Shown here piece by piece: positions 1 to 5,726 of a stretch of 10,307 bases of DNA. Origin of the DNA: an uncultured Isosphaeraceae bacterium (GTDB taxonomy: Bacteria; Planctomycetota; Planctomycetia; Isosphaerales; Isosphaeraceae); assembly GCA_937907405.1 (NCBI GenBank), contig CALCIC010000004.1:1-10307 (forward strand), given 5' to 3'. The translations under genes and the position numbers were made by a program. The first letter of the stretch is position 1. Each line of letters opens with the position of its first letter. The notes beneath the pieces are model-generated. The model was not told the DNA's origin, ran no database searches, and saw nothing but the letters and a program-made list of their open reading frames with translations.

Positions 1-2
1 GC

Positions 3-1088
3 CCGACGATCGGCGCGGCGCTCTCCGATCGGCTCCTGTTGATGGCGGCGTTGCGGGGGGTGCTGCTCGGCGTGATCCTGGCGGGGGTCGTCGCCAGCCT
101 GCGGCTCCGCGAGCCGCACCCGCGCGAGTGGGACGTCTTCGGCGGCTACCGCCCCCCCGTCGGCGACGATCCCATCTTCTGGCGCGAGTACCTCCTCCCC
201 CGCCGCGGCGCCCGGCGGTCGGTGTTCTGGGTCTTCCTCAGGCAACTCGTGATCCTCCTGAAAGCGATCCTCATCAACGCGCTGCAGGCCCTCGTCATCC
301 TCCTCATCTCGGCGATGATGATCGGCATGGTGGTCGGAGCGGGAGTCCTGGGATACGCCGCGTTCAGAGAGGCTTGGCTGGGCCGAACGTCCTCGATCGA
401 CCCGTACGGCGCGCGAGAGGCGTTCAACACCTTCATCCGCTTCGTGACGTTCTTCATCGGCCTGACGCCGGCGGGCGCGACGGCCGCGGCGCTGGCGACC
501 CAGATCGTCACCGAACGCGACAAGAAGACCTGGGATTCGCTGTTGGCCACTCCCCTTTCCGGCGCCGAGATCCTCGGCCCCAAGATCCGGGCGATCGTGC
601 TGAGCCTCTGGCGGACGGGCCGGTCTCTGATCCCGATCTGGCTGCTGGGAGTCGCCTGCGACGCCCTCCATCCGCTCGGCCTTCTGATCGCCGCGTCCGG
701 CGTCGTCGCCGTCGCGTATCTTGGTTTGGGGCTGGGGAGCGCGTCGGCCCTGAAGCCGGGGGCGACCTCGCAATCGATCAACAGCCGCGCCGGGCTCTGG
801 ATGCTCGCCTTGTTGGGCCTCGGCGGCCTGACGATCGTCGCCCCGCTCTGCTCCGGGCGACAGTTCGACCTGGCAAGGGCCGCGGCGCCCTGGCCCCTCT
901 GGTCCGTTCCGGCCGTGATCGCGGCCCTGGCGGTCGCGAACCTCGGCAGCCTGACGACCGGCATGCTGCTCGTCCGACGAAGCATCAGCAGGTTCGACGA
1001 ATGGGTCGGCCGCCCCCATCGCGCCGAGGCCGTCCGAAACCGGGGCGATGCAACGGGGACCGCCTCGGTGCGGAATCCGCTACAATGA
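3..1088 (+). CDS. ABC-2 type transporter permease, C-terminal part (5' end missing)
   Basis: This is an integral membrane subunit of an ABC-2 type exporter, which would pair with an ATP-binding protein in the inner membrane. The frame stays open to the first base of the window, so the start lies outside; the in-frame TTG-ATG at 39-44 falls inside a hydrophobic stretch and is unlikely to be the true start. Counting from that TTG, hydrophobic segments lie near residues 4-21, 68-108, 131-157, 197-235, 251-270 and 288-312. Between the third and fourth is the cytoplasmic loop 'TERDKKTWDSLLATPLSG' (158-175), a signature I know from planctomycete ABC-2 permeases, and 'DPIFWREYLLPR' (44-55) is also typical. 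The substrate cannot be inferred. The stop TGA at 1086-1088 overlaps the putative -10 element of the next gene. The family call is firm; specificity is unknown. Confidence 0.82.
   Translation, partial: PTIGAALSDRLLLMAALRGVLLGVILAGVVASLRLREPHPREWDVFGGYRPPVGDDPIFWREYLLPRRGARRSVFWVFLRQLVILLKAILINALQALVILLISAMMIGMVVGAGVLGYAAFREAWLGRTSSIDPYGAREAFNTFIRFVTFFIGLTPAGATAAALATQIVTERDKKTWDSLLATPLSGAEILGPKIRAIVLSLWRTGRSLIPIWLLGVACDALHPLGLLIAASGVVAVAYLGLGLGSASALKPGATSQSINSRAGLWMLALLGLGGLTIVAPLCSGRQFDLARAAAPWPLWSVPAVIAALAVANLGSLTTGMLLVRRSISRFDEWVGRPHRAEAVRNRGDATGTASVRNPLQ
1081..1086 (+). promoter_or_regulatory. Candidate -10 element for the cytochrome c gene
   Basis: TACAAT matches the sigma-70 -10 consensus at five of six positions and lies 46 nt before the cytochrome start, overlapping the end of the upstream permease gene. 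No clear -35 is seen 17 nt upstream. The surrounding 'TACAATGA' resembles 'TAGAATGA' before the gene at 5025. This is a motif match only. Confidence 0.3.
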
Positions 1089-1132
1089 ACGGCTCGCGAA
1101 ATCGAAGCTCGACAGGCCGGGAGTACGCAGGG

Positions 1133-1957
1133 ATGAAGCTTTATGGATGGATGACGGTGGCGGCGCTGGCCCTGATCGCGGCGCGCGGGGTCGGATCATC
1201 GACGGCCGACGACGAGCCCGAGCGCGCGGTCCCGGACGGGCCGCTGGGGGACGCAGTCCGGCTGGGCAAGGATCTGGTGGAGCGCACCTCGACGCATCCG
1301 CTGACGAAGCCGTACGTCGGCAACGTGCTCAACTGCACGTCCTGCCACCTGGACAACGGCGAGAACCCGGAGGCCGCGTCGTTCATCGGGGTGGCGTCGG
1401 CCTACCCGGCGTGGTCCCCCCGCGACGGGCGGGTGATCACGCTGGAGGATCGGATCTCGAACTGCTTCATGCGAAGCTGCAACGGCGTCTCGCCGCCGCT
1501 GGGGAGCCGGGCCTCCGTGGCGCTTGCGGCCTACATCACCTGGCTTTCAACCGACGCGCCCTTGCGCATGAATCCGAAAAGCCCGCACGGGCCGAACGCG
1601 GTCAAGCCCTTGAAGATCGCCGCCGAATCGGCGGACCTGACACGGGGAAAAGCGGTCTACGCCGAGAAATGCGCCGACTGCCACGCCGACGACGGAACCG
1701 GCCGGAAGAAGACCCCGCCCGTCTGGGGCCCTCGGTCGTACAACCAGGGCGCCGGCCTGGCGAAGCCCGACCAGCTCGCCGCCTGGCTGAAGGTCGCCAT
1801 GCCGCTCGACGACCCCGACCTGACCGACCAGGAGGCGCTCGACGTCGCCGCCTACGTCGACTCCCACGACCGCCCGCCGTTCAACATCCAGGACCATCCG
1901 CCGGCCGCGTCAAAGCTCGGCGAGTACGACTCCGAGGCGGGATCGCCAAAACCCTGA
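1133..1957 (+). CDS. Exported diheme cytochrome c, TsdA (thiosulfate dehydrogenase)-like
   Basis: The predicted product is 274 residues. Residues 1-25 form a Sec signal peptide (MKLYGW, then a hydrophobic core). The first heme site is CTSCH at 68-72 and the second is CADCH at 180-184, so there are two c-type domains. Cys111 in 'ISNCFMRSCNG' lies exactly 39 residues after the heme-binding His72, the spacing of the axial cysteine ligand (Cys96 versus His57) in Allochromatium TsdA. 'TLEDRI', 'WGPRSYNQGAG' and 'LTDQEALDVAAYVDSHDRP' also fit that family. Met223 is a candidate distal ligand of heme 2. TsdA oxidises thiosulfate to tetrathionate in the periplasm, and some relatives run the reverse reaction; the activity here is inferred from family only. 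The ATG at 1133 is chosen because it begins the signal peptide, with GGGAG 9 nt upstream. The gene converges on the molybdenum hydroxylase operon and could take electrons from it. Confidence 0.85.
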   Translation: MKLYGWMTVAALALIAARGVGSSTADDEPERAVPDGPLGDAVRLGKDLVERTSTHPLTKPYVGNVLNCTSCHLDNGENPEAASFIGVASAYPAWSPRDGRVITLEDRISNCFMRSCNGVSPPLGSRASVALAAYITWLSTDAPLRMNPKSPHGPNAVKPLKIAAESADLTRGKAVYAEKCADCHADDGTGRKKTPPVWGPRSYNQGAGLAKPDQLAAWLKVAMPLDDPDLTDQEALDVAAYVDSHDRPPFNIQDHPPAASKLGEYDSEAGSPKP

Positions 1958-1983
1958 CATCGACATCATCGTATTAGCAATAA

Positions 1984-2115
1984 TTCCCCTCTCCCCCCGG
2001 GAGCGGGGGGAACCCCACTTGTGGGGTCGGGCCGAAGGCCGGGTGAGGGTCGCCGGATGGACCACGGATCTCGGTCGGCGAGGCGTTCGGTTTCCAACAC
2101 GCACCTCGAAGCGCC
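1984..2115. repeat. Dispersed intergenic repeat, copy 1
   Basis: About 130 bp that recur at 6769-6899. Shared blocks include the C-rich/G-rich hairpin at the left end, 'CCCCACTTGTGGGG', 'GGCCGGGTGAGGGTCG', and 'TTCCAACACGC' followed by 'CCTCGAAGCGCC' at the right end, with substitutions between them. It lies in the non-coding gap between two convergent genes. No transposase is nearby. It looks like a REP- or MITE-type element, but the family is not one I can name. Confidence 0.8.
1992..2026. terminator. Tandem hairpins between convergent genes, possible bidirectional terminator
   Basis: Two stems sit side by side inside repeat copy 1. The first pairs C 1993-1998 with G 2005-2010 around a GGGAGC loop. 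The second pairs CCCCA 2013-2017 with TGGGG 2022-2026 around CTTG. They lie between the cytochrome stop (1957) and the molybdopterin subunit stop (2151), where a shared terminator would be expected. There is no T-tract, so a role in termination is inference. Confidence 0.3.
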
Positions 2116-2150
2116 TCGGCATCCTCGCCTGCATAACCGCCACGAATCTC

Positions 2151-4373
2151 TTACGCCTCTTCCTTGGCGTTGGGCAACCGGATCGGCATGCGGCGGATGC
2201 GGAGGCCGCAGGCGCGGTGGACGGCGTTGGCGATCGCCGGGGCGACGGCGATGATGGGACACTCGCCGGCGCCGGCCGACGCGAGGTCGGGGCGGTCGAG
2301 CAGGTGGACGTCGAGCGTCGGCAGGTCGGCGAACCGGGGGACGCGGTATTCCCCGAACGAGGCGTTGCGGATCACGCCGTCGGAGAACTCCATCGCCTCC
2401 CGGAGCGCGGGGCCCAGGCCCATGACGATCGCGCCCGTCACCTGATTGAGCAGGTTTGCCGGATTGACGATCTTGCCGCACTCGAAGGCCTGGCAGACGT
2501 GATCGACCCGGATCGTCCCGGCGTCGCGATCGACCGAGACCGCCGCGCAGGCGGCGACGAAGCCCCCTTTGTCCGTCCCGCAGGCGAGGCCCACCCCCTT
2601 GCCGGGCTCCTTCGACTTCGTCCGATTCGGCCAGTCGAACCGTGTTGCGGCCTCGGTCAGGACCGCGCGGAGGCGGGGGTCGTCGAGGTGGTCGAGCCGG
2701 AACGCGAGCGGGTCGGCGCCGGCGAGCTCGGCCAGTTCGTCCATGAAGCTCTCGCGGGCGAACGTGTTGGCCGTCGACGCGAGCGCCCGGTACGACCCGT
2801 GCCGCAGCGGGGCGGCCGACCGGACGTACCTGGCGTCGACCCGGCCGACGCGGTACGGCGGCCGGACCGAGCTGGCGCCGGAGTTGATGTTGAGGAACCG
2901 CCATGTGTTGATCTTGCCGCGGTCGTCGAGCGACGCCTCGGCCTCGATCGCCGCGGCGGGCCGGAACTGCGCCCAGGTGAACTCCTCGGCCCTCGTCCAG
3001 ACGACCCGGACGGGCTGGCCGGCCTCCTTCGCGAGCCGGGCCGCCTCGATCGCGTGCTCGCCCGAATGCTTGCCGCCGAACCCGCCGCCGAAGTCGGGCG
3101 TGATCACCCGCGCGCGGTCCTCGGGCAGGCCGAACGCCCGGGCCAGCTCGCCCCGGACGCCGAACGGCACCTGCGTCCCCACCCAGGCCGTCACCCGGCC
3201 CTCCTCCCACTCCGCCACCGCCGCGCGCGGCTCCATCGGGACGTGCTGCACATACGCGACGTCATAAGAGCATTTGAGCGACTTCGCCGCCCTGGCGACC
3301 TCGTCGGCGAACGGGTTCGCCGGAATCCCGCCGTCGGCGTGCGTTCGGAGGTAGTCCGCAAGCTCGGCGCTCGACGGGTGCGGGGCCGTACTCCATCTGG
3401 CCGTCGCGGCGATCGCGTCGAGCGCCTTCTCCGCCCGGCTCGTCGAAGCCGCGGCCACGCCGACGAACTGGCCGTCGCGGACCGCGACCACGCCCCCCAT
3501 CGCCTCCGCCGGCGCCAGGTCGATCGATTCGAGCGTCGCCCCGAAGCTCGGCGCGCGGAGGACCTTGCCGTACAACATGCCCGGCCGAACGACGTCCGAC
3601 GGATATTCATGCGATCCGGCGACGATGTCGCGGCCGTTTGGGCGAGGGACCGAGACGCCCATCGTCCGCCAACTCGCGACGGAGGCGAGCGCGACCTCGC
3701 GCGAGACCCCGCGCTCCAGCGCCTTCGCGGCCTCGGCGTCGGCCGCAAGGTCGGCGTAGGCGAGCTTCCGGTCCCCCTTCTCGTCCCTTGCGCAGCCGTC
3801 TTGAACGTCGATCGAGGAGGGGGCGACGCCCCATCGTTCAGCGGCCAGGCCGACGAGCAGCGCGCGGGCCGAGGCGCAGCCGGCGCGGACGGCGGGGATG
3901 GTCGAGGGGGTCGACCGGCTGCCGTAGGTCCCGCCGTCGTCGGGGACGAGCCCGGTGTCGGCCATCACCAGGGTGATTCGGTCGATCGGCACGCGCAGTT
4001 CTTCAGCGGCGGCCTGCGAGATCTCGGCGCGGGCGCCCTGACCGCACTCGACCTTGCCGGTCATCACCGTCAGCCCGCCGTCCTCGCCGATGTGGACCCG
4101 CGCGGCGACCGTCGTCGCCCCGCCGCCTCCTCCTCCTCCTCGGCGTCCACGCTGGGGGCTTCGCCCCCGCGCGGGCTCCTGCGCGTTCAGGGCGTCGGCC
4201 GCGACGGCGATCATCAGGCCGGCGCCCAGGGTTTTCAGGACCTCGCGGCGGCTGGGGTCGGCGGCGGGAACGTCGGCGAACCGATAGTCGACCAGGTCGA
4301 CGGGCTCGTCGTAGTCGGCGGTCAGGCCGACGGCTCGGAGGGATTCGGCCTCCCAATCATGGCGCGGGATCAT
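2151..4373 (-). CDS. Xanthine dehydrogenase-family large subunit, molybdopterin-binding (IorB/aldehyde oxidoreductase type)
   Basis: The predicted product is 740 residues, the usual length for the isoquinoline 1-oxidoreductase beta / periplasmic aldehyde oxidoreductase type. It would hold the molybdenum cofactor and hydroxylate an aldehyde or N-heterocycle. A twin-arginine motif (SRREVLK, 41-47) and hydrophobic stretch (48-62) follow an unusually long n-region, so export by Tat as a folded complex is likely. A Gly/Arg linker spans about 68-86. Cofactor-site motifs are visible: VECGQG (108-113), HVPMEP (377-382), GGGFGGK (429-435), and GAGECP (701-706), where Glu704 is the expected catalytic glutamate. 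All key residues seem intact. The ATG lies 3 nt after the small-subunit stop, with GGAAGG 7 nt upstream, so the two genes are co-transcribed and probably translationally coupled. The substrate cannot be told from sequence; sulfite-, CO- and true xanthine-oxidising relatives are less likely given the Tat signal and layout. Confidence 0.9.
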   Translation of the reverse strand: MIPRHDWEAESLRAVGLTADYDEPVDLVDYRFADVPAADPSRREVLKTLGAGLMIAVAADALNAQEPARGRSPQRGRRGGGGGGGATTVAARVHIGEDGGLTVMTGKVECGQGARAEISQAAAEELRVPIDRITLVMADTGLVPDDGGTYGSRSTPSTIPAVRAGCASARALLVGLAAERWGVAPSSIDVQDGCARDEKGDRKLAYADLAADAEAAKALERGVSREVALASVASWRTMGVSVPRPNGRDIVAGSHEYPSDVVRPGMLYGKVLRAPSFGATLESIDLAPAEAMGGVVAVRDGQFVGVAAASTSRAEKALDAIAATARWSTAPHPSSAELADYLRTHADGGIPANPFADEVARAAKSLKCSYDVAYVQHVPMEPRAAVAEWEEGRVTAWVGTQVPFGVRGELARAFGLPEDRARVITPDFGGGFGGKHSGEHAIEAARLAKEAGQPVRVVWTRAEEFTWAQFRPAAAIEAEASLDDRGKINTWRFLNINSGASSVRPPYRVGRVDARYVRSAAPLRHGSYRALASTANTFARESFMDELAELAGADPLAFRLDHLDDPRLRAVLTEAATRFDWPNRTKSKEPGKGVGLACGTDKGGFVAACAAVSVDRDAGTIRVDHVCQAFECGKIVNPANLLNQVTGAIVMGLGPALREAMEFSDGVIRNASFGEYRVPRFADLPTLDVHLLDRPDLASAGAGECPIIAVAPAIANAVHRACGLRIRRMPIRLPNAKEEA
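4126..4140. repeat. (CCT)5 trinucleotide run inside the molybdopterin subunit gene
   Basis: Five perfect CCT units (AGG on the mRNA strand) encode part of the run of seven glycines at residues 79-85. Slippage here would change the linker length without breaking the frame. The mRNA also carries repeated AGGAGG, a Shine-Dalgarno-like string, with no start codon at a suitable distance. Confidence 0.85.
4154..4168. repeat. Perfect GC hairpin inside the coding linker
   Basis: GGGGGC (4154-4159) pairs with GCCCCC (4163-4168) around a TTC loop. It lies just upstream, in the gene's own direction, of the CCT run and falls in the low-complexity Arg/Gly linker rather than in a conserved domain. This suggests, but does not prove, a small palindromic insertion. 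Confidence 0.7.
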
Positions 4374-4376
4374 GGC

Positions 4377-4853
4377 TCATCCTTCCTTTCGGCCGGCGGC
4401 GCGGCGGACGGCCCGGACGATCCCGGGATAGCTGCAACACCGGCAGATATTCCGATTCATCCCTGCGATGATCTGGGCGTCGGTCGGCTTCGGCTTCTCA
4501 TCCAGCAAGGCCGTAGCGGCGACGATCATGCCGGCCGTGCAGAACCCGCACTGGAACGCCCCCTCGTCAAGGAACGCCTGCTGGACGGGGCTGAGGGAGT
4601 CGCCGTTCGCAATCCCTTCGATGGTGACGACCGACTTCCCCTCGGCCCGCGAGGCGGGCAGTCGGCAGGCGAAGACGCGCTTGCCTTCCAGCAGCACCGA
4701 GCACGCGCCGCACTGGCCCTCGCCGCAGCCGTACTTGGTCCCCACCAGCCCAAGATCCTCGCGCAGCACCTCCAGCAACGACCGCTCCGGGTCGGTGGTC
4801 GCGGTCTGCGGCCGTCCGTTCAGGTTGAATCGAATCGCGACGTCGACGCCCAT
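4377..4853 (-). CDS. [2Fe-2S] small subunit of a molybdenum hydroxylase (IorA/CoxS type)
   Basis: The predicted product is 158 residues and carries two iron-sulfur clusters that would pass electrons from the molybdenum site of the large subunit. The N-terminal plant-type ferredoxin domain has Cys43, Cys48, Cys51 and Cys63 ('YGCGEGQCGAC', then 'FACRL'). The C-terminal helical [2Fe-2S] domain has Cys102 and Cys105 ('QCGFCTAGMI') plus Cys137 and Cys139 ('NICRCC'). This is the standard two-cluster layout, complete. There is no signal peptide; such subunits are usually carried across the membrane with the Tat-bearing large subunit. The frame is open much further upstream, to 5339, but ATG 4853 is preferred: GGGGAGGG lies 7 nt before it and the family's N-terminus begins here. 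It is first in the operon, and the large subunit follows 3 nt after its stop. No FAD-binding subunit is present. Confidence 0.93.
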   Translation of the reverse strand: MGVDVAIRFNLNGRPQTATTDPERSLLEVLREDLGLVGTKYGCGEGQCGACSVLLEGKRVFACRLPASRAEGKSVVTIEGIANGDSLSPVQQAFLDEGAFQCGFCTAGMIVAATALLDEKPKPTDAQIIAGMNRNICRCCSYPGIVRAVRRAAGRKEG

Positions 4854-4895
4854 CGAACCGCCCTCCCCGATCGCCTCGTGACCGCCGTTTCGTTC

Positions 4896-4924
4896 ACTCT
4901 GACCTGACGATGCGGAATGGTCAA
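4896..4924 (-). promoter_or_regulatory. Candidate promoter of the molybdenum hydroxylase operon
   Basis: Read on the minus strand, TTGACC (4924-4919) matches the -35 consensus at five of six positions. It is followed after exactly 17 nt by CAGAGT (4901-4896), a weak -10 with three matches. The site lies 43 nt before the small-subunit start. The good -35 and ideal spacing make it plausible; the poor -10 lowers confidence. Confidence 0.35.
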
Positions 4925-4961
4925 GGCTGCGGCGAACGCGACGAGATCGCGGCGTGTCTGG

Positions 4962-4988
4962 TTGGCGGGCGAGCCGGCGCGTTAGAAT
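4962..4988 (+). promoter_or_regulatory. Candidate promoter of the HEPN/partner gene pair
   Basis: TAGAAT (4983-4988) matches the -10 consensus at five of six positions and lies 36 nt before the TTG start. TTGGCG (4962-4967) is a possible -35, but the 15-nt spacer is short. The 'TAGAATGA' context resembles that before the cytochrome gene. It shares the 171-nt divergent gap with the molybdenum hydroxylase promoter. Confidence 0.35.
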
Positions 4989-5024
4989 GACACGTAACGA
5001 CGCCGGGTGCTTGAGGGACGACCA

Positions 5025-5345
5025 TTGAACCGAGTCGAGCTGCGAGGACTGGCGGAAGATCGCGTGCTCGACGCCGAAGCCCTCCTCAAGGAAGGTCGAT
5101 GGTCGGGCGCGTACTATCTGGCCGGCCACGACGTCGATACGCTGGTCGACGCCGCCGGCCTCCAAAAGGAACGCGGCTTGAGCATCGCGGCGAATCAGGC
5201 CCTCTCGGACAACTGGCTGGTCGTGAAGGACTGGAAGGAAACCGATCGCTATCAGGCCAAGAACGAAGACGAAGCCCGACGATTGCATCAGGCCGTCACC
5301 GAGAACGTCAATGGGGTGCTGCCATGGATCAAAATGCACTGGTAA
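5025..5345 (+). CDS. HEPN-type domain protein, apparently shortened internally
   Basis: The predicted product is 106 residues. The N-terminus 'LAEDRVLDAEALLKEGRW' followed by 'SGAYYLAG', and the C-terminal blocks 'NWLVVKDW', 'RYQAKNEDEARRLHQAV' and 'GVLPWIKMHW', match a widespread bacterial HEPN-domain family as I remember it. HEPN domains are small helical bundles; many are RNases or nucleotidyltransferase partners in toxin-antitoxin and defence systems. In relatives, 'YYLAGY' is followed by a helix with 'ECALKA' and a loop before 'THDLxxLVxLAGL'. Here 'YYLAG' (about residues 33-37) runs straight into 'HDVDTLVDAAGL', so roughly 35-40 residues are missing in frame. No RX4-6H RNase motif is evident. 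TTG 5025 is preferred as start because GAGGG lies 7 nt upstream; GTG 5007 would add six residues. The end overlaps the next gene by 22 nt. It could be a compact functional form or a decaying gene. Confidence 0.7.
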   Translation: MNRVELRGLAEDRVLDAEALLKEGRWSGAYYLAGHDVDTLVDAAGLQKERGLSIAANQALSDNWLVVKDWKETDRYQAKNEDEARRLHQAVTENVNGVLPWIKMHW

Positions 5346-5722
5346 GCGAAGAAATCAACGCCGGTGCCGAGTTCGTCAGCGCCTTGGACAAGAGGCTCCC
5401 CGTCAAGGCGGCGTTCTGGCTCAAGACCGCCGCATCGAGTCGATGGTATCTCTACATCGCCTCGGAACGCGTCGACGCCGTGGGCACGTATGAATGCTAC
5501 GGCGAGGTAACTCAAATCGCCCGCGAGAACCCGGACCCCTACCTCGACCCGTTCCGGGTGAAGCTGATCCCGACCACCGACCCGCTCGCTCGCGAAGCGA
5601 TCTCGTTCTACCAGCGATTCCCGGGCCGATCGTACGCGCGCTACCGCGACGACAGCTTCGGCGGCGAAAGCGTCGAGGGCCTGTACATCTACCCGGTCGC
5701 CGCGCCCGCGCCGGCCGAGTGA
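5324..5722 (+). CDS. Conserved small protein of unknown function, partner of the HEPN gene
   Basis: The predicted product is 132 residues with no signal peptide or membrane segment, so it is likely cytoplasmic. I recognise the pattern but know no function for it: a helical start, then 'LPVKAAFWLKTA', 'RWYLYIASERVDAVGTYECY', 'FRVKLIPTTDPLAREAI', 'PGRSYARYRDDSFGG' and 'EGLYIYP'. Alternating aromatic and charged residues suggest a compact alpha/beta fold. From memory, similar proteins of about 130 residues occur next to HEPN genes of the type found upstream. The ATG at 5324 overlaps the HEPN gene by 22 nt, which implies co-transcription and translational coupling, a layout common in toxin-antitoxin pairs. 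Its stop is only 4 nt from the stop of the converging mrr gene. An antitoxin or regulator of the HEPN protein is possible but is inference. Confidence 0.75.
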   Translation: MDQNALVSEEINAGAEFVSALDKRLPVKAAFWLKTAASSRWYLYIASERVDAVGTYECYGEVTQIARENPDPYLDPFRVKLIPTTDPLAREAISFYQRFPGRSYARYRDDSFGGESVEGLYIYPVAAPAPAE

Positions 5723-5726
5723 GATC

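Noticed and set aside
128..1132. Upstream extension of the cytochrome c frame, out of frame inside the permease gene
   Set aside because: It is composed of Arg/Pro/Gly-rich shadow sequence; the signal peptide and ribosome site place the start at 1133.
1048..1977. A 309-codon plus-strand frame overlapping the cytochrome gene
   Set aside because: It is Arg/Gly-rich shadow of the cytochrome frame, without heme motifs or a signal peptide.
2019..4907. A 962-codon open frame on the plus strand
   Set aside because: It lies antisense to the clearly assigned molybdenum hydroxylase genes, is dominated by Arg, Gly, Asp and Val with no domain pattern, and arises from GC-rich third-position bias.
4854..5339. 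N-terminal extension of the [2Fe-2S] subunit up to 5339
   Set aside because: It overlaps the HEPN gene antisense and precedes the family's normal N-terminus; a strong ribosome site lies directly before ATG 4853.
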